Positions 1 through 8,787 of a stretch of 56,064 nt of DNA are shown piece by piece (the stretch's first letter is position 1; every line of letters starts with the position of its first letter). The notes beneath the pieces were generated by a model. It made no database searches. It was not told the origin of the DNA and saw only the letters and a list, made by a program, of their open reading frames with translations. The stretch comes from a virus: positions 1 to 56,064 of IMG/VR virus record IMGVR_UViG_3300023108_003148. The stretch is one strand, 5' to 3'. The position numbers were made by a program, and so were the translations under genes.

Positions 1-825
1 TTAGACTGCCATTTTTGCCTTGAGTGCGGCATGGGATTTGTATCCGATGATCTTTATTTCAGACCTTTTGACATCCCACAGGCCATCTTTTTCGCGTACA
101 ATTTCGATGTTGGGTGGTGTATGCGGCACTCGCTTCACCTGTATAGCGGCTACACCGGCATGGTCTTCGTATAGGTGAGCGTCACCGATAACAATATGTA
201 GTTTCCCTACTTTACGCCCCGTCTCGTGTGCCAACAAGTGTGTTAATAGGGCGGTAGATGCTATGTTAAATGGTAGACCGAGGAATACATCGGCGCTGCG
301 TTGGTACATCTGGCAATGTATTCTTCCTTCGGCGTCAACATAGAATTGATAGGAAACATGGCATGGTGGTAAGGCCATTTGGTGCTGTTGTTGTGGGTTC
401 CATGCACTTAGTAGTATACGACGACTGCCCGGTTCGTTTTTCAGTAACTCGATGACACGCTGGATTTGATCTTGCCCTTTCCCGCTGTAGTCACTGGTAC
501 AGCCTGTGTAGGCAGCCCCAAAATGTCTCCACTGGAAGCCATACACTGGTCCAGCGTCGTACCCACGGTCTTCGGTGTTACCATCCCAAATATGTACTCC
601 TTTTTCACGCAGTATCGATACATCCGTACACCCTTTTAAAAACCATGAAAGTTCTTCAACCACGCCTTTAAAAAACATTTTTTTAGTAGTCAGGAGAGGA
701 AAGTATTGAGAGAGGTCAAACTCGAGACGATGACCAAAGGAAGAGTATACGGTTCCAGATCGCGTAGGGCGTCTTTCACCTTTCGTAAGTAAATGATGAA
801 GTAGATTTAAATATTGAGTTTCCAT
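1..825 (-). CDS. thyA: Thymidylate synthase
   Basis: Converts dUMP and methylene-tetrahydrofolate to dTMP, supplying thymidine for viral DNA synthesis. The 274-residue protein is full length for a single-domain enzyme with no fused DHFR. Visible motifs are the active-site LPPCH near residue 155, the FNIAS nucleotide-binding segment, GDAHLYEDH and a C-terminal KMAV tail like eukaryotic enzymes. The start is the first ATG. A TATAAATA box lies about 20 bp upstream and overlaps the 3' end of the neighbouring capsid gene. It pairs functionally with the R2 subunit at 21.2 kb. Family assignment is certain; whether the host or another virus was the donor cannot be told here. Confidence 0.97.
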   Translation of the reverse strand: METQYLNLLHHLLTKGERRPTRSGTVYSSFGHRLEFDLSQYFPLLTTKKMFFKGVVEELSWFLKGCTDVSILREKGVHIWDGNTEDRGYDAGPVYGFQWRHFGAAYTGCTSDYSGKGQDQIQRVIELLKNEPGSRRILLSAWNPQQQHQMALPPCHVSYQFYVDAEGRIHCQMYQRSADVFLGLPFNIASTALLTHLLAHETGRKVGKLHIVIGDAHLYEDHAGVAAIQVKRVPHTPPNIEIVREKDGLWDVKRSEIKIIGYKSHAALKAKMAV

Positions 826-855
826 TTATTACATATGTTATGGTATTTATAGACC
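826..855 (-). promoter_or_regulatory. TATA-like promoter of thymidylate synthase
   Basis: Read on the minus strand, TATAAATACC precedes the ATG at 825 by about 20 bp and overlaps the last codons of the capsid gene. The same TATAAATA core precedes many genes in this window (for example 16216, 24260 and 54820), so it is probably a shared promoter element. Inference from position only. Confidence 0.5.
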
Positions 856-2763
856 ACTTACAACTTCATGTTCACATTGTTTCATGAAAGAGTTTTCTCC
901 CTCACGCACCTTGCGAACACCGGCATATACGTTCGTCCCCCAATGGCCCGTGTTCAACTGAGTTACCTTAAATTCACCGTTTGCGCTTGCCGCGGCTGGC
1001 TTACCTGCAGCATCCAGTTTAGTGTACTGCATACCACGGAAGCAGACGGTGTTAAATCGTTGCACGCGTTGAATGTATTCATCGGCAATGTTGTTACGGT
1101 ATGGTTCCATTTGATCCAGACCCATTTCCGCATAAACCTTTCCAGATCCAAAGTAATGTTCTTTCTGTGCATCGTTTTCATCAAAAATATCATATACCGT
1201 TTGATGGAAACGGCCAGTGATATCCAACACATCGTGCTTTGGACAATCGGTCTGTACAGCCACGGCAATCATACTTGGTTTTCCACCACGGCCCAATGTT
1301 CCGTCTGAAACCGCCTCCTTGAAGCTAGCTGGGCTAAAGAATGCGGTTCCTTCGCCTCCAATGTATCCTTGAGAAAAGATGTCTTCAATGATTACATAAT
1401 TTTTAGGTCTTTTGACCACCGACTTGCTGTAAAAGGTATAGTGACCTACATGGACTTTCCTTAAAATATCATCTGACAACATGAAGTCATGGTGCCCGTG
1501 ATATGTTGCTCCTAATTCAGAACCGCCCTTGGCCAAGATTGCAGAGGCCATACGGTAGGTTTGGAATGGACGGAAGAGGATGTGGCCCACAATGTTCTTA
1601 GTCGAAGCCGTGGCGGTGGTCGAAGCCGTGGTGGTGGTCGGAGCCGCGGTGGTGGTCGGAGCTGGGAGAACGACAAGAGCCTCTGTACCGTTTTCGCCAG
1701 CCGATGCGTCACCGGCGCCATTAAAAACGGCACCACCGTTTTGTGTCACTGTAGTAGCAGAGATCTTTTCAAATTTATCCGAGTCCGCGTCGTAGATGGC
1801 AATTTCACCTCCATTTGGAAGCCAAAACCATTCACCACATTGTCGATCCCGCACCATGAGATCAACTGGTTCCGAAGTAAACTCAACATCGAAAGATTGT
1901 GCCTCAAAAACTGGGAGACCTCGGAAAGTTTGAACCTTGTCTCCTCCATTACGGTTTGAAATGGCTTCCGGTCCCCGTTCCTTGTACGATAATGCATCAC
2001 CGGAGACCATGTTCACGTAGATGCCCATTTTATCGGGGAAGACCCACAGGTTGGGAACTACGCCCTCACGTTTTAATTCGTGTTTCAATTCGGCATCCAA
2101 TAGGTACAAGCCATCCCGTGATTTTTGTACACAAGCCCATCGTTTACGTTCTTCCCTGAAAAGATCGTTACGGCGGCTGACTTGGCGGCCAAATTTGCGT
2201 CTCCATTCACGGTAATATGATTTACCGCCTAGTAGAGCATGAATAACACCGAAATAGCATGTGGTATGCACAGCATCGGTGATTTGTTGCAGATTCAAAC
2301 TGAAGTGGCGTTTCCCACGTTCTGTTTTGTAGAACCCATGTTCAATAATGAATGCAAGACCCCTGCGTAGCAAATTATCACTGTGTTTTTCAGATTCTTG
2401 CGTCACAAATCTGGGTAGACCCTGATGGGGCTCCAAATCTGCTAGAGTACGGTTAAAGGAGAAAATTTCCCACGAGATATGTAAATCATCGGTAAATTCC
2501 CATGGTAAGAGTGATTTGGTGTAGAATTCATCCTCTTTTCGGATCATAAAGTCGAGGGTTTCCTCAAGGTACTTGTTCTTTCCGACATAGGCGCGAGGCA
2601 AGTTGTATGTCTCATGACTCAATTGATCATCTGCTCTTAGCTTTTCATGATGTCCAGAAACAGGACCAAAAAAGTTAGTCAATGGGTGAGCTCCATCACC
2701 GGTGGTAAGGGTGCCCAAGGCGGCGTCAGTGCTTGCAGATTTTCCTACGTTGGATGAAGACAT
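847..2763 (-). CDS. Probable HK97-fold major capsid protein (mirusvirus-type)
   Basis: A protein of 638 residues from the chosen ATG at 2763; an ATG 24 nt upstream is less likely because it sits next to the TATA-like run. No double-jelly-roll signature is visible. The order of segments resembles an HK97 fold: an N-arm/E-loop-like region (LPRFVTQESEKH), a long spine-like helix (LNLQQITDAVHTTCYFG), and a P-domain-like RGLPVFEAQSF segment. A Thr/Ala-rich low-complexity stretch (about residues 362-391) sits in the middle, likely a surface-exposed loop. Position, size and context of RNR, TS, rpb2 and heliorhodopsin genes fit Mirusviricota. This is pattern recognition, not a homology search; another large structural protein is possible. 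Confidence 0.55.
   Translation of the reverse strand: MSSSNVGKSASTDAALGTLTTGDGAHPLTNFFGPVSGHHEKLRADDQLSHETYNLPRAYVGKNKYLEETLDFMIRKEDEFYTKSLLPWEFTDDLHISWEIFSFNRTLADLEPHQGLPRFVTQESEKHSDNLLRRGLAFIIEHGFYKTERGKRHFSLNLQQITDAVHTTCYFGVIHALLGGKSYYREWRRKFGRQVSRRNDLFREERKRWACVQKSRDGLYLLDAELKHELKREGVVPNLWVFPDKMGIYVNMVSGDALSYKERGPEAISNRNGGDKVQTFRGLPVFEAQSFDVEFTSEPVDLMVRDRQCGEWFWLPNGGEIAIYDADSDKFEKISATTVTQNGGAVFNGAGDASAGENGTEALVVLPAPTTTAAPTTTTASTTATASTKNIVGHILFRPFQTYRMASAILAKGGSELGATYHGHHDFMLSDDILRKVHVGHYTFYSKSVVKRPKNYVIIEDIFSQGYIGGEGTAFFSPASFKEAVSDGTLGRGGKPSMIAVAVQTDCPKHDVLDITGRFHQTVYDIFDENDAQKEHYFGSGKVYAEMGLDQMEPYRNNIADEYIQRVQRFNTVCFRGMQYTKLDAAGKPAAASANGEFKVTQLNTGHWGTNVYAGVRKVREGENSFMKQCEHEVVSGL
1600..1680 (-). 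repeat. GGT-rich low-complexity tract inside the capsid gene
   Basis: Near-repeats of a GGTGGT/CGAAGCCGTGG type on the plus strand encode alternating Ala, Thr and Pro on the minus strand. Slippage-prone DNA in a structural gene could let this loop vary in length between strains. Its function is not known. Confidence 0.7.
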
Positions 2764-2884
2764 TTTATTATGACAAATACAGCACATATATATAGTATAT
2801 TTTTCTTTTTACTAAATGGTAAGTGCCGGCGTAGCACGGATTTTAAGTCATTTGTATATATAAACAGAGGTGTATACCTAATAA

Positions 2885-3424
2885 ATGGGGGGCATACTTT
2901 CCGTGTTTTCGGACTGGATGTATGGAAACCAAGAAGCTTCGATTCTTATCCTCGGTTTGGATGCATCTGGTAAAACAACCATTATGAATCGTTTGAAGTA
3001 CGGAGACAATATGGTAACGATCCCAACCATTGGTTTTAATTGCGAACATATACAATACGGCAATTTAAGCTTTATTGGATGGGACATTGGTGGTCAGGAT
3101 AAGATTCGTAAAATGTGGCATAATTATTTTGAAAATGCAGATGCGGTAGTATTTGTTATTGATAGTGGAGATAGACGTAGATTTTCTGCGGTACAAAAAG
3201 AATTAATAAAGTTAACAGAGCACAGTTACTTAAAAAATTGTGTGTTTTTAATATTTGCAAACAAACAAGATCTTCCCGGTGCGGCTTCTACCAACGAATT
3301 GTCAAGTATACTGGATTTGCACCGTATTATGCGTAAGTTTGACGCATGGAAAATATGTGAATCTACGGCTACTACGGGTAACGGAATCGATAAAGGATTT
3401 TCATGGTTGGCCTCTCAAGTTTAA
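2885..3424 (+). CDS. Arf/Arl-like small GTPase
   Basis: A 179-residue ADP-ribosylation-factor-type GTPase. Visible: MGGILS N-terminus with Gly2 and Ser6 (N-myristoylation), P-loop GLDASGKT, switch I with TIPTIGFN, G3 WDIGGQDK, G4 NKQD and G5-like ESTATTGNG. All key Arf elements are intact, so it should bind GTP and associate with membranes. Known Arf proteins recruit coats and drive vesicle budding; a viral copy could redirect host trafficking (inference). It is divergent from the capsid gene, and its stop overlaps the stop of the next gene by 4 bp. Confidence 0.93.
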   Translation: MGGILSVFSDWMYGNQEASILILGLDASGKTTIMNRLKYGDNMVTIPTIGFNCEHIQYGNLSFIGWDIGGQDKIRKMWHNYFENADAVVFVIDSGDRRRFSAVQKELIKLTEHSYLKNCVFLIFANKQDLPGAASTNELSSILDLHRIMRKFDAWKICESTATTGNGIDKGFSWLASQV

Positions 3425-5016
3425 AATTTTAATTTCGGCAATGGTTGTTCCGTTAAAAAGGAAGGCCAATTCCAAGCGGATGCCTCAATCTCCTTGTCGA
3501 TATCTTTCTTTAATGATTCATCCAGTGCATCCTTTAATTGTTTGATGGTTATAAACCTTCCACCGTCCATTCTACCATTGTATGGAAGTGTGATGCGACC
3601 GGTGTATGTAATTGCCTTCTTAAAGAGACCTTTATACCCAACCCCCTGATCTTCAAACAAAGAGAGGGCTTTGTTCCAATAGTCTACCTTTATCAATTCC
3701 CTGATGTTAAATATATACGACCCATATAGATCCAATATAGTTTTAACCTGTAGTTTTCGTATTGCAATAATCTGGTTTATGTCCATATTCATGCGTTCGT
3801 CCACTTCTCTATATTCCTTGCTGTTGTTATAATGTTTTTTAATTATACCTTTGTGGTCACTAAACTTGCACATAAACTTGGAAAACTGATTAAATTCATC
3901 CAGTGTTTGTACATCTTTTAGTTTTTTTTCAATGTCGGTGAATTTATTATCAATTAAGTTCCTTCCATATACACGACCGGGCTTATGAATGAGCTTATCC
4001 AAGAAACGGCGTTGTGCATCGTGAATTGCGGTAATTTCATTGATGACACAACTTTGAATTTCCGCAACTGCGGCCTTCATCACCCTTTCCTGCAGTTCTT
4101 GAATACCCTCGGGTACCTCCAGTTTTTGAATACCCTCGGGCATCTTAGACATGGTCACAGTTGGCACCGAGAAGTTTTGTGGTCCACCATAGCGGACATC
4201 ATTAACGTCAATTTTGCCCTGATCTTCGTTAAGAGTGAGAATATATTTCGGCATTTCGCACCCTTCAGGGATTTTTACCTCGGATTCGTATACTGGCATG
4301 CTATCCTGTATTCGGTCAAGTAAAAAGCCAACAATCACACGTAATTTTTTAGAACACTCATCGTTTTTTTCACATTTTATTATTGCATCTATGTTATCGA
4401 TTAACTCTTTTATTTGCCCTTTCGTGATTCCAGCCTTTTGGGTTTTAGACCAATCTTCTATTTCTTTCTTTAGGTCTTTTAACAATTTTATTTGATATTC
4501 CTCTTCCTCACCGATAATAGTTTGAATTTCACATGCGAATAAATGCCACTGGTCCATATCCAATTTCTTTTGCTGCTTATAATCATAATAATTAAGACCA
4601 TGAACATATAAATTGCCAAGTGTTATTAGACCAAATGTCACAATGCTTGCCGGTATTGCCCAAGTGACAGCTATGGAGTATGCCGCCAGTAAAAAATTAC
4701 CTACCCATATCGACCCAATTCCAACAACCACTATACCAGCCATTAAAGCTGCACGTTTTAGATATGAAGATGGACTATTTTTAGATTCTTTTTTATTCCA
4801 CTTTGTTAATATATCTTTAAAATTGATACCTACTTTTGTGTTATCTATTTTAAAGGTATTTGACAATATGTCACGAAGCGGTTGTTCCCTCCAATAAGTA
4901 GAATCAGGGTTGAAAACACATTTATTTGCATTTTTGTCGTACCTATATCCCTTTGGGCATCTTCCGTTTTTTCTCTTGGGGTTTGCCCCCCTGTCACTAT
5001 CCGTAGGTTTTGGCAT
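3421..5016 (-). CDS. Membrane protein with CPKG motif, unknown function
   Basis: A 531-residue protein not recognised as a family. Near the N-terminus a short Cys motif (GRCPKGYRYDKNANKCV) resembles the CPKGxR...C tags seen in several giant-virus virion-associated proteins. Two adjacent hydrophobic segments (about residues 88-140) form a likely hairpin anchor. The remaining ~390 residues are charged and largely helical, with possible coiled-coil parts (EEEEYQIKLLKDLKKEIEDW). A duplicated short PEGIQ(K/E)L segment is seen mid-protein. Topology suggests a membrane anchor with a long cytosolic or virion-internal tail. Stop overlaps that of the Arf gene by 4 bp. Confidence 0.75.
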   Translation of the reverse strand: MPKPTDSDRGANPKRKNGRCPKGYRYDKNANKCVFNPDSTYWREQPLRDILSNTFKIDNTKVGINFKDILTKWNKKESKNSPSSYLKRAALMAGIVVVGIGSIWVGNFLLAAYSIAVTWAIPASIVTFGLITLGNLYVHGLNYYDYKQQKKLDMDQWHLFACEIQTIIGEEEEYQIKLLKDLKKEIEDWSKTQKAGITKGQIKELIDNIDAIIKCEKNDECSKKLRVIVGFLLDRIQDSMPVYESEVKIPEGCEMPKYILTLNEDQGKIDVNDVRYGGPQNFSVPTVTMSKMPEGIQKLEVPEGIQELQERVMKAAVAEIQSCVINEITAIHDAQRRFLDKLIHKPGRVYGRNLIDNKFTDIEKKLKDVQTLDEFNQFSKFMCKFSDHKGIIKKHYNNSKEYREVDERMNMDINQIIAIRKLQVKTILDLYGSYIFNIRELIKVDYWNKALSLFEDQGVGYKGLFKKAITYTGRITLPYNGRMDGGRFITIKQLKDALDESLKKDIDKEIEASAWNWPSFLTEQPLPKLKF

Positions 5017-5053
5017 TTTACAACATATACAAATAATATATAGATATAAAATA

Positions 5054-5240
5054 TTAATTTGAATAACGATTGGCTTGTATATAATCCACGGCGTTGGTGG
5101 GTCGGTGGTATTTTATCATGCCTTCTTTTTGCAAGTTTGACAATGTATATCTACAGTAAATACCAATAAGTTCCGAACCACACGGCAAACTTCTTCGTAT
5201 GGTCGTAACCTTTTATGACACGTTTAAAATACCGGAACAT
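5054..5240 (-). pseudogene. Small ORF interrupted by one extra base (possible 61-aa protein)
   Basis: The minus strand carries TATAAATA about 25 bp before an ATG at 5240. Reading starts MFRYFKRVIK, then a coding-looking segment continues in the +1 frame (CGSELIGIYCRYTLSNLQ ... YIQANRYSN) to a stop at 5054. Removing one A from the AAAA run near codon 10 joins both parts into one 61-residue ORF. The second half resembles a helix-turn-helix or winged-helix-like segment (weak). It could be a recent frameshift, a programmed shift, or a base-calling error in a homopolymer. The span otherwise has no gene. Confidence 0.4.
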
Positions 5241-5262
5241 TTATTAAAATACAAAAGCATAT

Positions 5263-5769
5263 TTATAGGTTGTTTATGCGTTGATAAATGTTATATAATA
5301 AATGGTTGTATCCATCTGTGCTCATGTTGTCAATATAATAGATTCCATGGTCTCCCTCCGGTGCCGGTGCCTCCGGGTTTCTAACACCAACAACAAAAAT
5401 ATAAGGAAGTGTTTTTAATTGGTTATACATGGTTTTCCAAGAGTCTGCCACGCATTGTTTTGTGTGTGGCCTTTTGGTGTCAAACATTAATAGCACTACG
5501 TCTGCTTCCAGTGTCTGTAATTTAAAATGATATTTGATGTGAGATGGTATTTCCCAGCAGCTTACTATCATGTTTCCTATTTTTACCTGTCGGTGTATTT
5601 CAATGTTTTTGGTAGGTGTATAAAACAGTGTAAAGTATCCCTTCGTGATTCGTTGAATAAAAGAGCTTTTACCTACCTTTTTATCACCTAGGACTAATAT
5701 TTTAACCTTCCTATGCATGTCTTTGCATTCTTCTTCATCCGAGTCATCTGATAGATAGGTCTTACGCAT
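5263..5769 (-). CDS. Ras/Ran-superfamily GTPase with degenerate motifs
   Basis: 168 residues. The P-loop GDKKVGKSS is intact and the following YFTLFYTPTKNIEIH resembles Ran/Rab switch I. The G3 motif expected as WDTAG reads CWEIPS, and the G4 NKxD position reads VGVRNPE. Guanine specificity and hydrolysis are therefore doubtful; it may be a nucleotide-locked or scaffolding pseudo-GTPase. An acidic N-terminal extension (SDDSDEEE) precedes the domain. No C-terminal CaaX. It lies between a membrane-protein gene and heliorhodopsin 1, transcribed in the same direction. Confidence 0.8.
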   Translation of the reverse strand: MRKTYLSDDSDEEECKDMHRKVKILVLGDKKVGKSSFIQRITKGYFTLFYTPTKNIEIHRQVKIGNMIVSCWEIPSHIKYHFKLQTLEADVVLLMFDTKRPHTKQCVADSWKTMYNQLKTLPYIFVVGVRNPEAPAPEGDHGIYYIDNMSTDGYNHLLYNIYQRINNL

Positions 5770-5798
5770 TATGTTATATTTATATGGATATATTTATA

Positions 5799-6866
5799 CT
5801 ACGCCATTAGAATATTTACGAATAGCATCCATCCCAATACCATTTTTGCACCAAGAGATAGAGTCACATAAACCATTTCTTTGTATAGAGGGTTACATTT
5901 ATCATTTGTTCGTAAAGTGGGACACCATTTGCTATCGTTTTCTGTCTCAAAACACTTACAGCAATTGCCTATATTGAATAATCTTGTCGAACACATCAAT
6001 TCTACCAACTGAACAAACCCAAAAGATGCATACAATAAAAATAGAATTAAAACAATGGCATAAACAAAATCTGGCGGCGAAACACCTTCTACTGCGTCTG
6101 AGGATGCAATAAATGCTCTGGTGATACACCAATACGCAGCACAGAAAGTAAACCATCCATTTAAATGGTTGATCCATTTCATGGCGATGTCATCGATGTA
6201 TTCTACTACTAGACCACACAACTGGCATGATGCGGTCAGTACTGCGATACAAAACAACAAGTGTATGTCAATAATACCATTGATGAGTGCAATGATCATG
6301 AGCATGAGGGATGCACTGATGCTATATTCTATAAAACGGAGTGGATTCCGCCCATTACGGATCATGTCAGAGTATCGGTATCCCAATACTCCCGTTTTGA
6401 AGCAATCCGTCAGGGCCGCCATTAATTGAAAAAAGAAGGAAAGCATATGAAATGAAATGATCATCCAACCGTAATCCAATGCACATGCTTCGCCGTCGCA
6501 ATCAAAGGTATTTTGTACAGGACCGATGCAAAATTTACCATTGTTTGCCGTTTCCAATGCTCTAGAAGCACCTGTACATGTACCGTTTGTAAAATCGCTG
6601 CGTTTCCATTCCAATACATTTTCCGTGTAGGTAATGCCCAACGTATCACGGTTGGAGTATATAGAGATCATCGCAATGGAGTTTATTAGATGTCCTGCGA
6701 TAGCAATCCAATTGATCCAAAAGTATCCCGGTTTATTACAACTCCAAAAAGCTTCGTCAATATCACCAGAGGCTGCAATGGGCATGGGAACACTGCCGGG
6801 TTGATCATCTACAGATGAAAATCGTATACTAGAAAATTGAGTCCTACGAGTACGTCCAGTTGCCAT
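5799..6866 (-). CDS. Heliorhodopsin 1
   Basis: 355 residues with seven predicted membrane segments. Diagnostic heliorhodopsin features: TM3 RFIEYSISASLMLM, with the counterion Glu and the R..EY pattern; TM7 LSLGAKMVLGW, carrying the retinal Schiff-base Lys. TM1 has a His (IAGHLINS). The usual TM2 His position appears to be Gln (FFFQLMA) by eye. A Cys-rich loop (CCKCFE...WCP...KC) between TM6 and TM7 is unusual. Heliorhodopsins are light-absorbing retinal proteins with an inverted topology; one from a coccolithovirus has been reported to conduct protons. Role here unknown: light sensing, transport or membrane depolarisation are options. Confidence 0.9.
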   Translation of the reverse strand: MATGRTRRTQFSSIRFSSVDDQPGSVPMPIAASGDIDEAFWSCNKPGYFWINWIAIAGHLINSIAMISIYSNRDTLGITYTENVLEWKRSDFTNGTCTGASRALETANNGKFCIGPVQNTFDCDGEACALDYGWMIISFHMLSFFFQLMAALTDCFKTGVLGYRYSDMIRNGRNPLRFIEYSISASLMLMIIALINGIIDIHLLFCIAVLTASCQLCGLVVEYIDDIAMKWINHLNGWFTFCAAYWCITRAFIASSDAVEGVSPPDFVYAIVLILFLLYASFGFVQLVELMCSTRLFNIGNCCKCFETENDSKWCPTLRTNDKCNPLYKEMVYVTLSLGAKMVLGWMLFVNILMA

Positions 6867-6913
6867 TTAAAATAAATGTTTTTAAGTATATATAGTACAT
6901 ATTGGCACATTAA

Positions 6914-7531
6914 ATGGTTGAAACGGCGAAAGCATACATTGATCACTTAAGACAGCCGGGTATGAGCTTTATGAGTATTTCGGAATACAATGGCAAATTC
7001 GGTACAAACATTACGGAAAACTTACAATTAGAAGATGCAATCAAGAAGGCTAGGCGTGAGATGGGTCCAAATGATTTTTTAGTCCAGTCTTTTGGTTTAA
7101 AGAGGAGACCCGCTGTTGCGCCCACGTCCAAGGCCAAGGCTTCCGTCGAGTCCAAGTCCATTGACGATTTATTGGAAGAGGATCTTGAAGATGAGTACGA
7201 GGAGGCTTGTAAGGATTGCAAGAAAAAGCACGATGGACGTTGTTTCAAGGATCAAGTGGATGCAATGCCAATTCAAGACGCACAGACGCTAAATCATTTA
7301 ATTGCCTTTGAAGATTTGTCTGCCGATGTGAATATGGAGGAGCGAACGATGAAAGGAAAGTCGCGTTATCTTGATCAGTTGAAAGCATATATGAATGGCG
7401 ACGAGAGCGCAGAGATTAGAATGTTCAATGGCAGAAAAATGTTGGTTTCTGCATTAAATCCAAACAAAGACAGTTTAAAACAAATGTTTGAAAGCTTTCC
7501 CTCTGGTCCACACATTATTTCGTGTGATTAA
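6914..7531 (+). CDS. Soluble protein of unknown function
   Basis: 205 residues, not recognised. Two parts are seen: an N-terminal helical region with basic patches, then a strongly acidic stretch (DDLLEEDLEDEYEEA) followed by a compact Cys cluster CKDCKKKHDGRCF that could bind a metal. No membrane segment or signal peptide. The start follows an AT-rich TATA-like run. It is divergent from heliorhodopsin 1. Confidence 0.75.
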   Translation: MVETAKAYIDHLRQPGMSFMSISEYNGKFGTNITENLQLEDAIKKARREMGPNDFLVQSFGLKRRPAVAPTSKAKASVESKSIDDLLEEDLEDEYEEACKDCKKKHDGRCFKDQVDAMPIQDAQTLNHLIAFEDLSADVNMEERTMKGKSRYLDQLKAYMNGDESAEIRMFNGRKMLVSALNPNKDSLKQMFESFPSGPHIISCD

Positions 7532-7569
7532 CTATTAATTATATATAAATAGATAATACAGTGTTGTAT

Positions 7570-8337
7570 ATGAATATTTTCTACCAGACTATCTACCCAG
7601 CCAGTTTATTACCGTGGTGTATACTGGCTTTATTTTACATGGTTCATAATTATGTGTTTTTGTTTGCGATAGCAGCAACGCACATAGCAACACATGCGTG
7701 TATTATTTCACATATACCATTGTTAAAGATGGATATACATGTATGGAATCGTATCTTGCATTTGCAGCGTTTGGCTTTGTTGATTACGTATGCCTTTCGA
7801 AACCAGTGGAATCAACACTTTATTGCTTTTTCCATGTATATCTTTATTGTCACCATCGCTTTCAACAAAAAGCTAATGGATGGTGTGCTTCAGGATGGGC
7901 AAAAATGGATGTCATTTCCGGTACATTTAGTGTGTACCTTATGTTTCTGTTCTACGGCTGGATGGAAGCAGATTATAATTGCCGCCGCCTGTTTGGGTAT
8001 ATATTATTTGATTAAAAAGCCTGTAAAACCATCGTGGGAGATTTATAAAACCATACAGGAATATTTCTTTGTTCGTATGGCATATACCTATGCCCTTTGT
8101 ATTTTAGAATGGTCTTTGAGCGATATGAACAATATGTCTTTGCCCTTTATTACGATCGCATGTGTTGTCTTTAATGGATTAATTGTATACCATACACCGA
8201 AAGTTGAGAGCAATGGCATGGATGTTGTTCCTTCGCCGGTAGGTCTACCACCAGACTATCCATTTCCACTGAATATTAAGAATGCCATGCAGAGATGTAA
8301 CACTGCGAAGAAACTATTTAAGTCCCATGAGTTGTAA
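7570..8337 (+). CDS. Polytopic membrane protein, unknown
   Basis: 255 residues from the first ATG; an in-frame GTG nine bases earlier is less likely. Six to seven hydrophobic segments cover residues 5-205, followed by a Pro-rich hydrophilic C-terminal tail (PSPVGLPPDYPFP) ending in a basic region. No conserved retinal Lys or transporter motif was recognised. A TATATATAAATA run lies about 20-30 bp upstream. One of several polytopic proteins in this genome with no clear family. Confidence 0.75.
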   Translation: MNIFYQTIYPASLLPWCILALFYMVHNYVFLFAIAATHIATHACIISHIPLLKMDIHVWNRILHLQRLALLITYAFRNQWNQHFIAFSMYIFIVTIAFNKKLMDGVLQDGQKWMSFPVHLVCTLCFCSTAGWKQIIIAAACLGIYYLIKKPVKPSWEIYKTIQEYFFVRMAYTYALCILEWSLSDMNNMSLPFITIACVVFNGLIVYHTPKVESNGMDVVPSPVGLPPDYPFPLNIKNAMQRCNTAKKLFKSHEL

Positions 8338-8344
8338 TCATAGC

Positions 8345-8761
8345 ATGGGCAACTATTGGTCATCTGATTTTTATTTATATTCACGTCTAAAGGCAGACGA
8401 TAAATACGAATTAAAGGAGGATTTTAAAGAGGGCAATCCGATGTCGCGCTTTAAACATGAAGTATATGCAATGGCGCTTGCGAAAAAATACAAAGAGGAC
8501 AAATCGCTTTATCTTTATTGTGGCTATTCTAGAGTTGCAAAAGCTATTATTGAAAAAATACAAGAGGTACAGTATTTGGTGATTACTTTTTGTTCGGACG
8601 AGGCTGCAAAGGAATGGGATGCTTGCAATGAACAAATGGATAAAGTATACGTAGATGTGGTCTGGTTGGAACGACCCTTTTTGAATAGTTGGGTGTATCA
8701 TGTAGAAGAGGACTTTTTGATTCGAAAATATCAAAATTTTAAAATGGATATGAAAAAATAG
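8345..8761 (+). CDS. Possible N-myristoylated protein, unknown
   Basis: 138 residues if started at the third possible ATG. An upstream ATG at 8327 overlaps the preceding gene and would add six residues. I chose 8345 because it gives MGNYWS, with Gly2 and Ser6, a good N-myristoylation signal. The rest is a mixed alpha/beta charged protein with a hydrophobic core strand YLVITFCSDEAAKEW; no family recognised. Membrane association through the lipid is inference. Confidence 0.7.
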   Translation: MGNYWSSDFYLYSRLKADDKYELKEDFKEGNPMSRFKHEVYAMALAKKYKEDKSLYLYCGYSRVAKAIIEKIQEVQYLVITFCSDEAAKEWDACNEQMDKVYVDVVWLERPFLNSWVYHVEEDFLIRKYQNFKMDMKK

Positions 8762-8787
8762 TATATATTATATATGCTTATATAGAA

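Noticed and set aside
1561-1959. Long plus-strand ORF with RSRGGG repeats over the capsid gene
   Set aside because: It is the antisense reading of the Ala/Thr tract of the capsid gene; the minus frame is much longer and has coherent protein features.
7570-8337. Third rhodopsin
   Set aside because: Seven hydrophobic segments, but no Schiff-base Lys in the last segment and no R..EY motif.
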